Part shown: positions 19,412 through 28,868 of the stretch, in pieces
Layout of the letters: each line of letters begins with the position of its first letter
Numbering within the stretch: the stretch's first letter is position 1
NCBI GenBank assembly: GCA_022824145.1
Contig: JAJEAY010000036.1
Coordinates: forward strand, 1-44,691
Direction of reading: 5' to 3'
Length of the DNA stretch: 44,691 nt
Source: Rhodobacter sp.
Lineage (GTDB): Bacteria > Pseudomonadota > Alphaproteobacteria > Rhodobacterales > Rhodobacteraceae
Notes under the pieces: generated by a model
Databases searched by the model: none
The model's input: only the letters and a program-made list of their open reading frames with translations
Told to the model about the DNA's origin: nothing
Program-made: the position numbers and the translations under genes

Positions 19412-20935
19412 ATGCTCGACTTTGCGTTCGAACCCCCGAAACCTGAAGTTATTCAAGGCGCCGTGTACGACTGGGAACTGGTGATCGGTCTTGAGGTTCA
19501 CGCACAGGTCAGTTCGAACGCGAAGCTGTTTTCCGGTTCCTCGACCGAATTCGGCGCCGAACCGAATTCCAACGTCAGCTTTGTCGACGCGGCGATGCCC
19601 GGCATGCTGCCGGTCATCAACGGGTTCTGCGTCGAGCAGGCGATACGCACAGGCCTTGGCCTCAAAGCCACCATCAATCTGACCTCGGCCTTCGACCGAA
19701 AGAACTATTTCTATCCGGACCTGCCCCAAGGGTATCAGATCAGCCAGCTCTACCATCCCATCGTCGGAGAGGGCGAAGTGATCGTTGAAATGGGCCCCGG
19801 TGTCGCGCGTCGCGTTCGCATCGAGCGCATCCATCTGGAGCAGGACGCCGGTAAATCGATCCATGACATGGATCCGAACATGTCTTTTGTGGATCTCAAC
19901 CGAACCGGTGTCGCACTGATGGAGATTGTCTCGAGGCCCGACATCCGCGGCCCGGAGGAAGCGGCGGCCTATGTTTCCAAGCTGCGCCAGATTATGCGCT
20001 ACCTAGGCACCTGTGACGGCAATATGCAGAACGGAAACCTGCGCGCGGATGTAAATGTGTCGGTCTGCCGTCCAGGTGACTACGAGCGGTTCCAGGATAC
20101 GGGCGATCACTCGCACCTCGGAACCCGGTGCGAGATCAAGAACATGAACTCGATGCGGTTCATACAGGCCGCTATTGACTACGAAGCGCGCCGCCAGATC
20201 GCGATCATCGAAAGCGGTGGCAAAGTCGAACAGGAAACGCGGCTCTATGATCCTGACAAGGGTGAGACCCGTTCCATGCGCTCGAAGGAAGAAGCGCATG
20301 ACTACCGTTATTTTCCCTGCCCTGACCTCCTGCCGCTGGAATTGGATCCAGCATGGGTTGATTCCGTCAAAGCGAGCCTTCCGGAGCTGCCAGACGAGAA
20401 GAAAGCCCGCTTCATGAACGAATTCGGACTGAGCGACTATGACGCTTCCGTTCTGACCGCCGATGTCGAGTCAGCGGCATATTTCGAAGAGGTTGCGAAG
20501 GGACGCGACGGCAAGATGGCTGCGAACTGGGTCATCAACGAACTCTTCGGGCGACTCAAGAAGGAGAGTCACGGCATAACGGAATCACCGGTTTCGGCCG
20601 GTCAGCTTGGCCGGATAATCGATCTCATCGCCAAGGGTGACATCTCCGGCAAGATCGCGAAAGAACTTTTCGAAATTGTCTATTCCGAAGGGGGAGACCC
20701 TGCCGAGATTGTCGAATCCCGCGGCATGAAGCAGGTCACCGACACAGGCGTGATTGAAGCGGCGGTTGATCGAATCATTGCGGAAAACCCCGCTCAGGTG
20801 GAAAAGGCAAAGATCAATCCCAAGCTGGTCGGCTGGTTTGTCGGCCAGGTGATGAAGGCGACTGGCGGCAAGGCCAATCCGAAGGCGGTCAACGAGATGG
20901 TTTCCGCGAAACTCGCGTCGGATGGTCGTCTCTAG
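19412..20935 (+). CDS. gatB: Asp-tRNA(Asn)/Glu-tRNA(Gln) amidotransferase subunit B
   Basis: 507 residues. GatB binds the misacylated tRNA and activates its carboxylate with ATP so that GatA-derived ammonia yields Gln-tRNA(Gln) or Asn-tRNA(Asn). Family hallmarks are [19 protein letters not shown] at the N-terminus, [26 protein letters not shown] and [12 protein letters not shown] in the cradle domain. The helical and YqeY tail domain ends in [16 protein letters not shown]. The ATG at 19412 has AGGA about 9 nt upstream; the open frame extends back into the pepN end without family similarity. gatA and gatC are not in the window, as in other alphaproteobacteria where gatB is separate. Confidence 0.96.
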   Translation: MLDFAFEPPKPEVIQGAVYDWELVIGLEVHAQVSSNAKLFSGSSTEFGAEPNSNVSFVDAAMPGMLPVINGFCVEQAIRTGLGLKATINLTSAFDRKNYFYPDLPQGYQISQLYHPIVGEGEVIVEMGPGVARRVRIERIHLEQDAGKSIHDMDPNMSFVDLNRTGVALMEIVSRPDIRGPEEAAAYVSKLRQIMRYLGTCDGNMQNGNLRADVNVSVCRPGDYERFQDTGDHSHLGTRCEIKNMNSMRFIQAAIDYEARRQIAIIESGGKVEQETRLYDPDKGETRSMRSKEEAHDYRYFPCPDLLPLELDPAWVDSVKASLPELPDEKKARFMNEFGLSDYDASVLTADVESAAYFEEVAKGRDGKMAANWVINELFGRLKKESHGITESPVSAGQLGRIIDLIAKGDISGKIAKELFEIVYSEGGDPAEIVESRGMKQVTDTGVIEAAVDRIIAENPAQVEKAKINPKLVGWFVGQVMKATGGKANPKAVNEMVSAKLASDGRL

Positions 20936-21179
20936 CGGGCATAGTGATTCATTTGCCCACACTGTTTCCGATGCAGTGAATCTCTTGGCTGTCCCGTCGA
21001 ATTCCGTACCGCATCACGCCATCGCACCTCGACTGTCGATCTGACTGCCACCGTGCAAGCGATTCCGATTCGAATTCGGAACGCGGAAATTGTCCGCATG
21101 TCCAGGACTGAGGGCGAATCTCGCCAAAGACCTGGCACGGGAGACATGCCTTCTGCATCTGCGAATTGCCGAAAAAGCC
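20936..21179. other. Spacer between convergent gatB and HNH endonuclease
   Basis: 244 bp. Base composition becomes more AT-rich here, marking the edge of the accessory patch. Two overlapping short minus-strand ORFs exist but look like noise. No strong terminator hairpin is seen. Confidence 0.3.
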
Positions 21180-22109
21180 TCAGTCTCTAAAGACGTTCCT
21201 CGAATGCCAGTCCAGATATTTGGCGGCAGGATAATCGCAATTCCGTTTGGGAACAACCTGCAGGGGCGTCCCATGATAGTTTGCAATAGTGTTTTCGGGC
21301 AGCTGTCGAAGAATATCGGTGGCAACCGAGATGCTCAGTGTATCGGGCTGAACTGTAAAGATACCCCAATCGAAGAGCTCATGATGCAGAGCGCAGAGTG
21401 AGAGGCCATTCGTGGATATGTCCGGGCCGCAATGGCTATGCCATTGTATGTGCGCGGCTTCGAGTGCCGGCCAGTATCCCTCAGGAAACTGGAACGAATA
21501 GCCGCACACCGCACATCTGTAGTCGTATGTTCTCAGTATCGTATTCCGAAACTGTGGAGTTCGGGAACGTCGTGAAAGAATGGAAGCAAGGAGCGGCGAA
21601 TGTTCGATTCCAATTCCCGATTCCAGAGCCATTTCATTGAATGCAAACTCTCCCAAGGTCGCTTCCAGGACTGCAGCGCGCATTGTCTGGGGAAAGTGGG
21701 CGTCCACAAGCCTTTCTGCGACCATCTGGGCGCGGACTCGATCCTGACGGAATGTTTCGTATATCTTGGAAGGCAATCCGCCACACACATTGAGTCGCCG
21801 AAGGTCCGAGGGAGATACACTGCCGTTGGACTGCTCGGGGACGCGATGAGCTTCCGTGACTTCCCAAATTTCGTCTTTCTGCATTCTCCAGAAGGGCTCC
21901 TGCGGCTTGTAGTTCCTTCTTGGAGGACCAAAGCTCCGCAAAAGCGTAACGAGCGAGGCATGGATTACCTCGTACTCGACCAAGCGATCTTCACCCCTTA
22001 GACATCGCCCGATAGCCCATAGGGCGAGCAGTGGCTTGTGGGGCGCACGTTCACCCCGTCTTCGCCAGATCGTCAGTTTATCGAAATTCTCAAGCAGGTT
22101 CTTTGACAT
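21180..22109 (-). CDS. Phosphorothioate-DNA-type HNH restriction endonuclease (SBD-HNH)
   Basis: 309 residues from the ATG at 22109; an alternative GTG at 22136 adds nine. The N-terminal part (about 1-120) resembles the sulfur-binding domain of ScoMcrA-like type IV enzymes: APHKPLLALWAIGR at 22-35 and EPFWRMQKDEIWEV at 71-84. The C-terminal HNH nuclease has CAVCG (199-203), EAAHI with the catalytic His220, NGLSLCALHHELFDWG with Asn234, and a Cys/His zinc knuckle. Family knowledge: such enzymes cut DNA carrying Dnd-type phosphorothioate modification. No dndA-E or ssp genes are nearby, so it would act as an orphan type IV defence. Its specificity (sulfur or another modification) is inferred. 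Confidence 0.82.
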   Translation of the reverse strand: MSKNLLENFDKLTIWRRRGERAPHKPLLALWAIGRCLRGEDRLVEYEVIHASLVTLLRSFGPPRRNYKPQEPFWRMQKDEIWEVTEAHRVPEQSNGSVSPSDLRRLNVCGGLPSKIYETFRQDRVRAQMVAERLVDAHFPQTMRAAVLEATLGEFAFNEMALESGIGIEHSPLLASILSRRSRTPQFRNTILRTYDYRCAVCGYSFQFPEGYWPALEAAHIQWHSHCGPDISTNGLSLCALHHELFDWGIFTVQPDTLSISVATDILRQLPENTIANYHGTPLQVVPKRNCDYPAAKYLDWHSRNVFRD

Positions 22110-22139
22110 TACACTAGCTCGACCGACTGACGTCACCTA

Positions 22140-22149
22140 GTTCGCGAAC
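22140..22149. promoter_or_regulatory. 10-bp palindrome upstream of the HNH endonuclease
   Basis: GTTCGCGAAC is a perfect palindrome 31 bp before the endonuclease ATG, within the expected promoter zone. It is a possible operator. No regulator gene is adjacent. Confidence 0.25.
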
Positions 22150-22380
22150 AGTAGCCGCCAATGCGTTCAGAATCGCCATAGCCGTTGTTTCTCTTTGGGG
22201 TTATGGTCCAAATGCCTGTATCCAGTCAAGCTGCGGGGAGACATTGAGCGACTGACCACATGAACGTCCAACGACAGCCGTTAACGTGAAGCGCGTCGAG
22301 CCTCGAAATCCAGCGACAACGTCGAAAAATTCCAGTCATGAGATGGGTATCGAATTCAACTGTTTCGGCAACGATTGCGA

Positions 22381-22858
22381 CTACGCATTGTTTTTTTGAC
22401 CATTTATGAATAATCCGACACCGCCGATAGCCGCAGCACCCAAAAAAAGCCCGGAATGACTACACTTTCTGTCCAAACCGCACTTAAAAACGCACAAATT
22501 ATCAAACACGCAAACGAACCTGCTCCAAGCCACATCCCTAGTTTCCTGTCAGGTGCCTCATCGGATTGAATTTTTTATCCATCTCCATACGGTGCTTTTG
22601 GCTGTCCTCTGCCATCGAAATTATGCGATCAGCCGAGCCCGGCAGGATTTCCTCATAGCCAGCGATATGCTTCGGATGAGGAATAGGATCTGAGAAATAT
22701 TCGCTGACCAATAGCGACGTCATGCGCGCAACTATGACGTCTCTTTGCTTTTGATTGACTACATGGCCAATTTCCCGGTCAATAATTTGCTCTAAGCCAT
22801 GATCTCCATCAGTTAGCGGCGGTTTTGGCCGTCGCTTTTCGGCGGGCGGTTTTCCCAA
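22381..22858 (-). pseudogene. DUF2335 membrane protein, interrupted by two apparent frameshifts
   Basis: The first open segment (106 residues from a TTG at 22858) carries the DUF2335 core: FSDPIPHPKHIAGYEEILPG, then SADRIISMAEDSQKHRMEM. The family's C-terminal membrane hairpin is found in other frames. One lies after an A6 run (KLGMWLGAGSFACLIICAF, then a short loop). The second lies after a T7 run (LGAAAIGGVGLFINGQ), with the stop at 22381. Each shift is explained by one missing base in a homopolymer. The gene is either decayed or carries two sequence errors. DUF2335 proteins are small predicted membrane proteins of unknown role, common on mobile and phage-like DNA. Its start overlaps the upstream small ORF. 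Confidence 0.6.
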
Positions 22859-23042
22859 TCTGCCTGTCCTCTACGTCAATGGTTTCCAAAATTCCCTTGC
22901 CAACATCTCGCCAAGCTTCGCTTAGAGTGTCATGTATTTGGAACCGGGATTGAGTTCTACCCGGCATCATCACGCGAAACGGTGAAGTCAATCCGAAAGC
23001 AAATCCGCCAGCGAAAGCTCGACTGCGTCGTACGCCTTTCAT
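22809..23042 (-). CDS. Small hypothetical protein upstream of DUF2335
   Basis: 77 residues from an ATG at 23042 with GGGGA about 9 nt before it. The same frame is open to an ATG at 23201, which would give 130 residues. The start resembles small exported or membrane-anchored proteins (RSRAFAGGFAFGLTSPFRV, a short hydrophobic stretch). It then has a DTLSEAWRDVGKGI segment and a basic Lys/Ala tail. No family recognised. It overlaps the DUF2335 gene start, suggesting a two-gene unit. Confidence 0.5.
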   Translation of the reverse strand: MKGVRRSRAFAGGFAFGLTSPFRVMMPGRTQSRFQIHDTLSEAWRDVGKGILETIDVEDRQIGKTARRKATAKTAAN

Positions 23043-23243
23043 AGCATCGTCCCCTTTCATGTGGAATATGTCGCAACTGCAGAAATCTATCAATACCCCC
23101 AATTCCACTCCGAAACTCAATAAACGATCTCTGCCCGAAATGAACCCCGGAGTCAAATCGAACAAAGATCCGTCTTTGGCAATTTCAAGCCTGTGCCCCA
23201 TTCACTCTGTTTCTGTCCCGGCATGATCGCAGTTTCATGTAAT

Positions 23244-23558
23244 TTAAACTAGCGATTCCATCCGCGGTTTGCAGCCCTCGTCGGATTGCCTCCGAACGCA
23301 CGGAACTGGCTCCAACCCAATAACCAAGTGGAAAGTGGAATGGGAAGCTGACCGCCACCTTCGGCATCGAACAATGATCGCAATACACCCACTTTCATTT
23401 GGCGTAAGGCGTTGCTGCGGGAATTCTTCACGTTCCGGAAATTTTCTGAAAGTTCTTATCGCAAAGGACCAAAACATCGACGTTATTGCAACCCCGAGAA
23501 CCACCGACAGAATTTCACTGAAGTGTTCGATGATCGCCGAAACCATGAAGAAACTCAC
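23244..23558 (-). CDS. Small hypothetical protein with one N-terminal membrane helix
   Basis: About 104 residues from a GTG at 23558, supported by GGGAG 5 nt upstream; an ATG four codons later is the alternative. A hydrophobic helix follows (HFSEILSVVLGVAITSMFWS), then RKFPEREEFP. The second half is not protein-like, and neighbouring frames look equally coherent. The C-terminus may therefore be frameshifted as in the neighbouring DUF2335 gene. No family recognised. Confidence 0.35.
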   Translation of the reverse strand: MSFFMVSAIIEHFSEILSVVLGVAITSMFWSFAIRTFRKFPEREEFPQQRLTPNESGCIAIIVRCRRWRSASHSTFHLVIGLEPVPCVRRQSDEGCKPRMESLV

Positions 23559-24143
23559 ATAATCTCCCTTGGGTTCACGGACAGCAATTCCATTTGCGAT
23601 CCACACTGAATGCGATGTCGCGGCGCGTTAAACTTCAGCCGGGCAGTAGAACATAGCAAAGTGAGAAATCCCAAGTGCGCATCGCTCGCAGGGATCAGCG
23701 CGATGGATGAATGCAAATTCATTCCAATCTGATCAAGGGTTCGGAATGGCATCCCGACCGGCAACTTCCAGGACTCGAGCGAGTTCGCTTTCAGTCCTGA
23801 AATGTGGCCAACACGTCGAGTGTGAGCCAAAGCCGTAAGGTGGGCATGAAGTGGTAAACTTGACGCTGGCCGCGTTACTGCTTCGGCAGTTACGACGAAT
23901 TGCCGCTGAAGTCTCCTCTGATCTGGAACATGGATGCTTCAGGCTGGTACTGGACTGCATAGATAAGATCATGACAGCCACAATCGCAGGTATCGGTTTC
24001 TTGGGAAGGCTTCCAGTTTGCTAGCATCCGTCCAAGCCAACGCACACATGGTGAATTTCAAACTCAGCCAGTCTGCAAGCCCGCCTAACCGCGTCAGCAA
24101 ACAGTCACTGAGGGCACCGATGACTAACGCCTGCTGCGCCGCG
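23559..24143. other. Spacer upstream of the small membrane ORF, up to the hflX end
   Basis: 585 bp with no recognised gene. One short plus-strand candidate runs from a GTG at 23851 (AAGGTGG about 7 nt upstream) to a stop at 24022-24024. It encodes 57 residues starting MVNLTLAALLLRQLRRIA. It has a plausible ribosome site but no recognised family, so I leave it unassigned. Confidence 0.3.
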
Positions 24144-25418
24144 TTACAGATCCCGGAACCGCCGCTCCTGCAACTGAGTCCATCGAACCCGAAAATGAAA
24201 CCCTTCCTCCGAATGGCGCTCGTGTTCCACAACACCCTGATCGTGAAGCCAGGCGCCACGCCATCCGTCCGAGAACGGCAAGTCGATCTCACACTCAGTC
24301 GTTTCGCCAAGCAACATGTCCGATATCGCGGTCAGCAGAGACTCCATCCCGCTGCCTGTCAACGCGGACAGGGCAACGACATCCTTTCGGCACGACGAGT
24401 TGGCCATCAAGGCCGCTCTTTCAACCGAATCGACAAGATCAACTTTGTTCCAGATCTCAAGCCTTGGCGCCGCCTCTGCGACGCCCAGTTCTTCAAGTAC
24501 CGCATTGACGTCCCCGGCGCGGTGGACGGAGTCTTCATGGCTGATATCGCGGACATGAAGAATTAGGTCAGCTTCCAGAACCTCTTCCAGAGTCGCCCGG
24601 AACGCAGCAACGAGCTGGGTCGGCAAGTCGCTGATGAATCCAACCGTATCGCTGAGTATCACGTCCCGTCCGGACGGCAGGACCAATGCACGCATCGTTG
24701 GATCCAATGTGGTGAATGGCATGTCCAAGGCTTGGACTTTTGCCCCCGTAAGCCGGTTGAACAGAGTCGACTTGCCGGCGTTCGTGTAGCCCACCAAAGC
24801 AACGACCGGAAAGGGAACCTTCTTTCGGGCCGCTCTGTGCAGGGTTCTCGTCTTCACAACCTTCTGGAGTTTCCCTCGCAGCCGCGCGATCTGTTCGTCA
24901 ATGGCGCGGCGGTCCGCTTCAACCTGGGTCTCGCCCGGGCCACCGACGAATCCCAGACCTCCGCGCTGTCGTTCAAGGTGGGTCCAGGCGCGCACCAGCC
25001 GCGTGCGCTGGTAGCTAAGCGCAGCCATTTCCACCTGAAGCACACCCTCACGGGAGCGCGCTCTGTCAGAAAAAATCTCAAGAATCAGACCCGTCCGGTC
25101 CAGAAGTTTGACATTCCAGGACTTTTCCAGGTTGCGCTGCTGAACCGGAGTCACTGGACCATCGATAAGAACCAGATCGACGTCGGCTTCCTCGAATCGC
25201 CCGCCGAGCTCTTCCACCTTTCCGGAACCAAACAGCAGTCCCGGACGTGCTGTCGGAAGCTGAACCGCTTCGGCGCCCAGAATCTGCAGCCCGGGCAGCG
25301 CCGAGGCAAGAGCCGTCGCCTCCTTAAGGGCGTGTTCCGCCCTCCGCATCCGTCTGTTTCCCGCGATTTCCGGATGCACCACCCATGCCCGGGTGGCGGC
25401 AGCCTGGACGTCCGCCAT
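24144..25418 (-). CDS. hflX: Ribosome-associated GTPase HflX
   Basis: 424 residues. HflX binds stalled 70S ribosomes and splits them in a GTP-dependent way, notably under heat stress. The N-terminal HflX domain includes LLFGSGKVEEL and IDGPVTPVQQRNLEK, followed by the glycine-rich linker RGGLGFVGGPGETQVE (about 152-167). The G domain has P-loop GYTNAGKS at 210-217, the G2 region PFTTLDPT, G3 DTVGF at 257-261 and G4 NKVD. The start codon follows the hfq stop by 3 bp, so the two are cotranscribed, as in most proteobacteria. Confidence 0.97.
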   Translation of the reverse strand: MADVQAAATRAWVVHPEIAGNRRMRRAEHALKEATALASALPGLQILGAEAVQLPTARPGLLFGSGKVEELGGRFEEADVDLVLIDGPVTPVQQRNLEKSWNVKLLDRTGLILEIFSDRARSREGVLQVEMAALSYQRTRLVRAWTHLERQRGGLGFVGGPGETQVEADRRAIDEQIARLRGKLQKVVKTRTLHRAARKKVPFPVVALVGYTNAGKSTLFNRLTGAKVQALDMPFTTLDPTMRALVLPSGRDVILSDTVGFISDLPTQLVAAFRATLEEVLEADLILHVRDISHEDSVHRAGDVNAVLEELGVAEAAPRLEIWNKVDLVDSVERAALMANSSCRKDVVALSALTGSGMESLLTAISDMLLGETTECEIDLPFSDGWRGAWLHDQGVVEHERHSEEGFHFRVRWTQLQERRFRDL

Positions 25419-25421
25419 GGG

Positions 25422-25655
25422 CTACTCTTCGCTGTCGTAAAGGCTGATTGGCTGCGACGGCATAATCGTTGAGATCGCATGCTTGTAGACAAGCTGGGAC
25501 TGACCGTCCCGGCGCAGCAGCACACAGAAACTGTCAAACCAGGTGATGACTCCCTGAAGCTTGACCCCGTTGATCAGAAACACCGTCACAGAGACCTTTG
25601 TCTTGCGTATATGGTTCAGAAACGAATCCTGAAGACTTTGCCTGTCACTCGCCAT
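25422..25655 (-). CDS. hfq: RNA chaperone Hfq
   Basis: 77 residues, the compact alphaproteobacterial form. Hfq forms a hexameric Sm ring that pairs small RNAs with mRNAs. The N-terminal [15 protein letters not shown], the Sm1 segment [19 protein letters not shown] and the Sm2 motif YKHAISTI are all present. The unstructured C-terminal tail is very short ([12 protein letters not shown]). It heads an hfq-hflX unit and is separated from trkH by 242 bp containing a tandem repeat. Confidence 0.98.
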   Translation of the reverse strand: MASDRQSLQDSFLNHIRKTKVSVTVFLINGVKLQGVITWFDSFCVLLRRDGQSQLVYKHAISTIMPSQPISLYDSEE

Positions 25656-25812
25656 CGCTCCACGTTCCCTGCTCTGTTTCTGTTACGGAAAGACGCTCAC
25701 TCACCTATGCCGACTATTTCTGGAGCGTTCAAGCACGATTCCAGCACCTTTCCGTTCGCTCACAATTTGTTTCCTTGGTGGGTTCCCCGGTTTCGGCCTT
25801 ACCGGCACTGAA

Positions 25813-25872
25813 CCGATGCGGTCAGCGGCCATGTCTGCGCTTCCGATGCGGTCAGCGGCCATGTCTGCGCTT
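25813..25872. repeat. 30-bp direct tandem repeat, two copies
   Basis: Two exact 30-bp units (25813-25842, 25843-25872), each beginning CCGATGCGGTCAGCG, are followed by CCGG. They lie between trkH and hfq. A minus-strand 66-codon frame starts in a GTGA overlap with the trkH stop and would read the repeat as a 10-residue duplication containing SADMAADRI. Whether that frame is translated is unknown. Confidence 0.9.
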
Positions 25873-25897
25873 CCGGTGAGGCCAAGCCACATTCCGC

Positions 25898-27445
25898 TCA
25901 CTTGCGCCAGAACTCGGGATTCAGCAGCGCAACGATCGCCAGGGTTTCAAGACGACCGAGAACCATGCTCCCGGCGAGAATCAGTTTTGCCGCATCCGGA
26001 AGCACTGCGTAGCTGATCGGACTCTCCCCGGCTAGTTCCGCCAGGGGACCGGTCGTGGACAGCGCCGCGATCGTCAGCACAAGAGCGGTCTCGAAATCGA
26101 GCCCGGCAAGCGACAGCGCAAGCATCACCGCGGCAATCGAAATCGCGAACAGCATGAAGAAAATCCAGGCCATGTAGGCACCCTGCCGGCGCAGATACCG
26201 CGCCTGACCGCCAGAGCCGCCAACGGAACTCGGATGCACAAGCCGTTCCAGTTCACGATTCGCGTGGCGGTAAAGAACATATACGCGAAGGAGTTTGACA
26301 CCTCCCGCCGTCGTCGCCACGCCTCCGCCGATCATTGCCAGACCAAGCAGAATCAGGCCCGGCGTCTCCAGCCCGGACCAGTCCCGTGCGCTCTCCCAGC
26401 CAGCGCTCTCGAAGCCAGTGGTCGACAGGAAGGACATTACCATGAACACCACGCCCCAAAGCGCCTCAAGGCCACCGCCAATCGAGTTCACGGTGTCCTC
26501 CCCAACCGCGCCGGCAAAATGGCGCAGGATAAGCAGAAGCGGCACCGCGATACCGAAAAACAGGCCCATCCGCAGTTCCGGATCGTCAATAATTCGCTTC
26601 CGGTCAGGCCAGGAATGGTCTCGGGTGAAAGTTCTGCGTGACAGCGCGAAACCGAAGAAGACAAACATCAGCATCTCACCGGGCAGCCCGGCACCGGAAA
26701 CGCCAACTCCTCCAACCGGCGAGATCCCGCTTGTCGCCATAGTGGACATGGCGTGGCAGGCCGCGACAAGCGGAGTCTCTCCTGCGATCACCAATCCGGC
26801 CCAAAGAACCAGTGTCAGCGCCCCGTATGCCGGGAACAGCAATGCCGCATGCCGCCGCAGCCGCACCGAGCCGTCTTTCCTGCGTATGGTTCTGCTACCG
26901 CCGGAGCCGTCTGAATGTTCCGGCTGTCTCAGGATCTCGAATCCACCGAGGCGGAGCGGCGCCAGCAGCGCCGCGGCGGCGGTCCACATCAGGAGTCCGC
27001 CAAGCCAGCCGACCAAAGCGCGCCAGAGATGATCCGCTCCCGACAGCCGTCCCGGATCGTCAAATACCGTCGCGCCGGTCGTGGTGACACTCGAAACCAT
27101 TTCAAAGTAGATGTCGAGATAGCGATGGTCCTGCAGACTTTCCCAAAGCGGAAATGCCAGCATCAGCGGTAGCAGCGAAAACGCCGCGAGCAGGGTCATG
27201 AGGTCGCCGCGCGCACCGCGCCACCGGGGGCTGCCTGCCGTGGCGAACGCAAACATCAGAAAGACCATAAAAAACAATGTGCCAGGCTGCAGGAAGGAAC
27301 GTGCGGTCTGCCAGTCCCGGGTTGTTGCGGCCACAATCGCCGGCACATACATGCAAAGCGCGAACAGGCCCATCAAAGCGACGAACGGAGGCACTCTCAG
27401 CAGCCGCGCCACCCGGCGACGGACAGACGGGCGTTCTTTTTTCAT
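25898..27445 (-). CDS. trkH: Trk potassium uptake system membrane subunit TrkH
   Basis: 515 residues with about 10-12 membrane helices, including the four MPM repeats of K+ channels and transporters. Selectivity-filter-like glycines are seen in SSVTTTGATVF, MSTMATSGISPVGG, FLSTTGFESAGW and ALSTTGPLAE. It moves K+ inward together with the cytoplasmic ring protein TrkA. The ATG at 27445 (MKKERPSVRRR) is chosen since the frame further upstream lies inside trkA. It begins 19 bp after trkA. Confidence 0.95.
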   Translation of the reverse strand: MKKERPSVRRRVARLLRVPPFVALMGLFALCMYVPAIVAATTRDWQTARSFLQPGTLFFMVFLMFAFATAGSPRWRGARGDLMTLLAAFSLLPLMLAFPLWESLQDHRYLDIYFEMVSSVTTTGATVFDDPGRLSGADHLWRALVGWLGGLLMWTAAAALLAPLRLGGFEILRQPEHSDGSGGSRTIRRKDGSVRLRRHAALLFPAYGALTLVLWAGLVIAGETPLVAACHAMSTMATSGISPVGGVGVSGAGLPGEMLMFVFFGFALSRRTFTRDHSWPDRKRIIDDPELRMGLFFGIAVPLLLILRHFAGAVGEDTVNSIGGGLEALWGVVFMVMSFLSTTGFESAGWESARDWSGLETPGLILLGLAMIGGGVATTAGGVKLLRVYVLYRHANRELERLVHPSSVGGSGGQARYLRRQGAYMAWIFFMLFAISIAAVMLALSLAGLDFETALVLTIAALSTTGPLAELAGESPISYAVLPDAAKLILAGSMVLGRLETLAIVALLNPEFWRK

Positions 27446-27464
27446 GGCCAAATCCGCCCGTGCA

Positions 27465-28841
27465 TCAGAAAAAGTCGACAGATACCTGAAGCAGACGCTC
27501 GACCTCCGGAACATCGCTGGCCATGGCGAATATCGCGACCACATCGCCCACCTCGACCCGGGTGTTGCTGGTGGGGCGAATGACGTCGTTCCCTTTCCTG
27601 ATCGCACCGACAAGCACACCTTCCGGGAAATCGATGTCACGTAAAGCCTTTCCGGCGATCGGTGTGGTCGAATGCACCTGCGCCTCGAGAATCTCGGCTT
27701 CTGCATCTCCGATGGAATAGACGCCACGCACCTGGCCTTGCCGAATATGGCGCAGTATCGAACTCACAGTGATCGTACGGGGATTGATGTAGGCGTCGAT
27801 GTCCAGCGGACCCATCAGCGGGGTAAGGGTTGGATCGTTGACAAGGCAGATGGCCATTCGGGTGCCCTCGGACTTGGCCCGAACCGCAGCGAGAATGTTC
27901 ACCTTATCGTCATCGGTCACGGCAAGCATGGCGTCCGCCGCTTCGATATGCGCCTCGGCCAGGAGTTCCATGTCCATGCCGTCGCCGTGCAGCACAATCG
28001 TTCGGTCAAGGGAATCCGCCGCGCGCTCGGCACAGGCCCGGTCCCCTTCTATGATCCGGGTGCGGACCCGCCCGGCTCGGCGCTCCAGAGACTTGGCAAC
28101 CGCAAGCCCGACATTGCCCGCGCCAACAATCACCACCCGCTCAAGAGGAGCCACCTTCTTGCCGAATATCTCCAACGAGCGACCGGTATCGTCCTTGTGG
28201 GAAAGAACATAGATTTCGTCGCCCGGAAACAGTTGGTCATCAGCATCCGGAGCGAACAGCGTTCCGGTACGGCGCACTCCGACCACGATCGCGCGGAGCG
28301 TCGAGAACAGGTCCGAAAGCTGCCGTAACGGCGTGTTGACCACGGGGCAGTCATCGTCCAGCGAGATTCCCAACAGTTCGGCATCGCCGTCAAGAAAGCT
28401 GACGGTATCAAACGCTGCAGGAACGGCGAGTCGCCGCATCGCGGCGTCAGCCACCTCTCGCTCGGGGCTGATCACCACATCGATCGGCATATGGTCCCGC
28501 CGATAGAGGTCCGAATATATTGCATTGAGATAGGACTGGCTTCGAAGCCGGGCGACCTTCTTGGTGATCGCGAAAATCGAGTGGGCCACTTGGCAGGTAA
28601 CCATGTTGATCTCGTCGGAATGGGTCGCTGCGATCAGCATGTCGGCATCTCGGGCGCCGGCGCGCTCCAGCACATCGGGGTGGCTCGCAAATCCAACCAC
28701 ACCCTGCACATCCAGCGTATCCATGACGCGCCGAACAAGTTCGGGGTTGCTGTCGATCACGGTGACGTCAATTCGCTCGCCCGAAAGGTGCCGCGCCAGC
28801 TGCCATCCAACCTGGCCAGCGCCGCAGATGATGATTCTCAA
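27465..28841 (-). CDS. trkA: Trk potassium transporter NAD-binding subunit TrkA
   Basis: 458 residues with two RCK units. Each begins with a Rossmann nucleotide-binding motif: MRIIICGAGQVGWQLA at residue 1 and VVIVGAGNVGLAVAKSLE near 235. Each is followed by a TrkA-C domain. TrkA gates TrkH in response to nucleotides. The start is a TTG, supported by AAGGAGG about 6 nt upstream and by the position of the Rossmann motif. In Rhodobacterales trkA normally follows ntrX; here a recombinase fragment lies directly upstream instead. Confidence 0.96.
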   Translation of the reverse strand: MRIIICGAGQVGWQLARHLSGERIDVTVIDSNPELVRRVMDTLDVQGVVGFASHPDVLERAGARDADMLIAATHSDEINMVTCQVAHSIFAITKKVARLRSQSYLNAIYSDLYRRDHMPIDVVISPEREVADAAMRRLAVPAAFDTVSFLDGDAELLGISLDDDCPVVNTPLRQLSDLFSTLRAIVVGVRRTGTLFAPDADDQLFPGDEIYVLSHKDDTGRSLEIFGKKVAPLERVVIVGAGNVGLAVAKSLERRAGRVRTRIIEGDRACAERAADSLDRTIVLHGDGMDMELLAEAHIEAADAMLAVTDDDKVNILAAVRAKSEGTRMAICLVNDPTLTPLMGPLDIDAYINPRTITVSSILRHIRQGQVRGVYSIGDAEAEILEAQVHSTTPIAGKALRDIDFPEGVLVGAIRKGNDVIRPTSNTRVEVGDVVAIFAMASDVPEVERLLQVSVDFF

Positions 28842-28868
28842 ATATCGCCTCCTTCCAGGTATCGAAAC

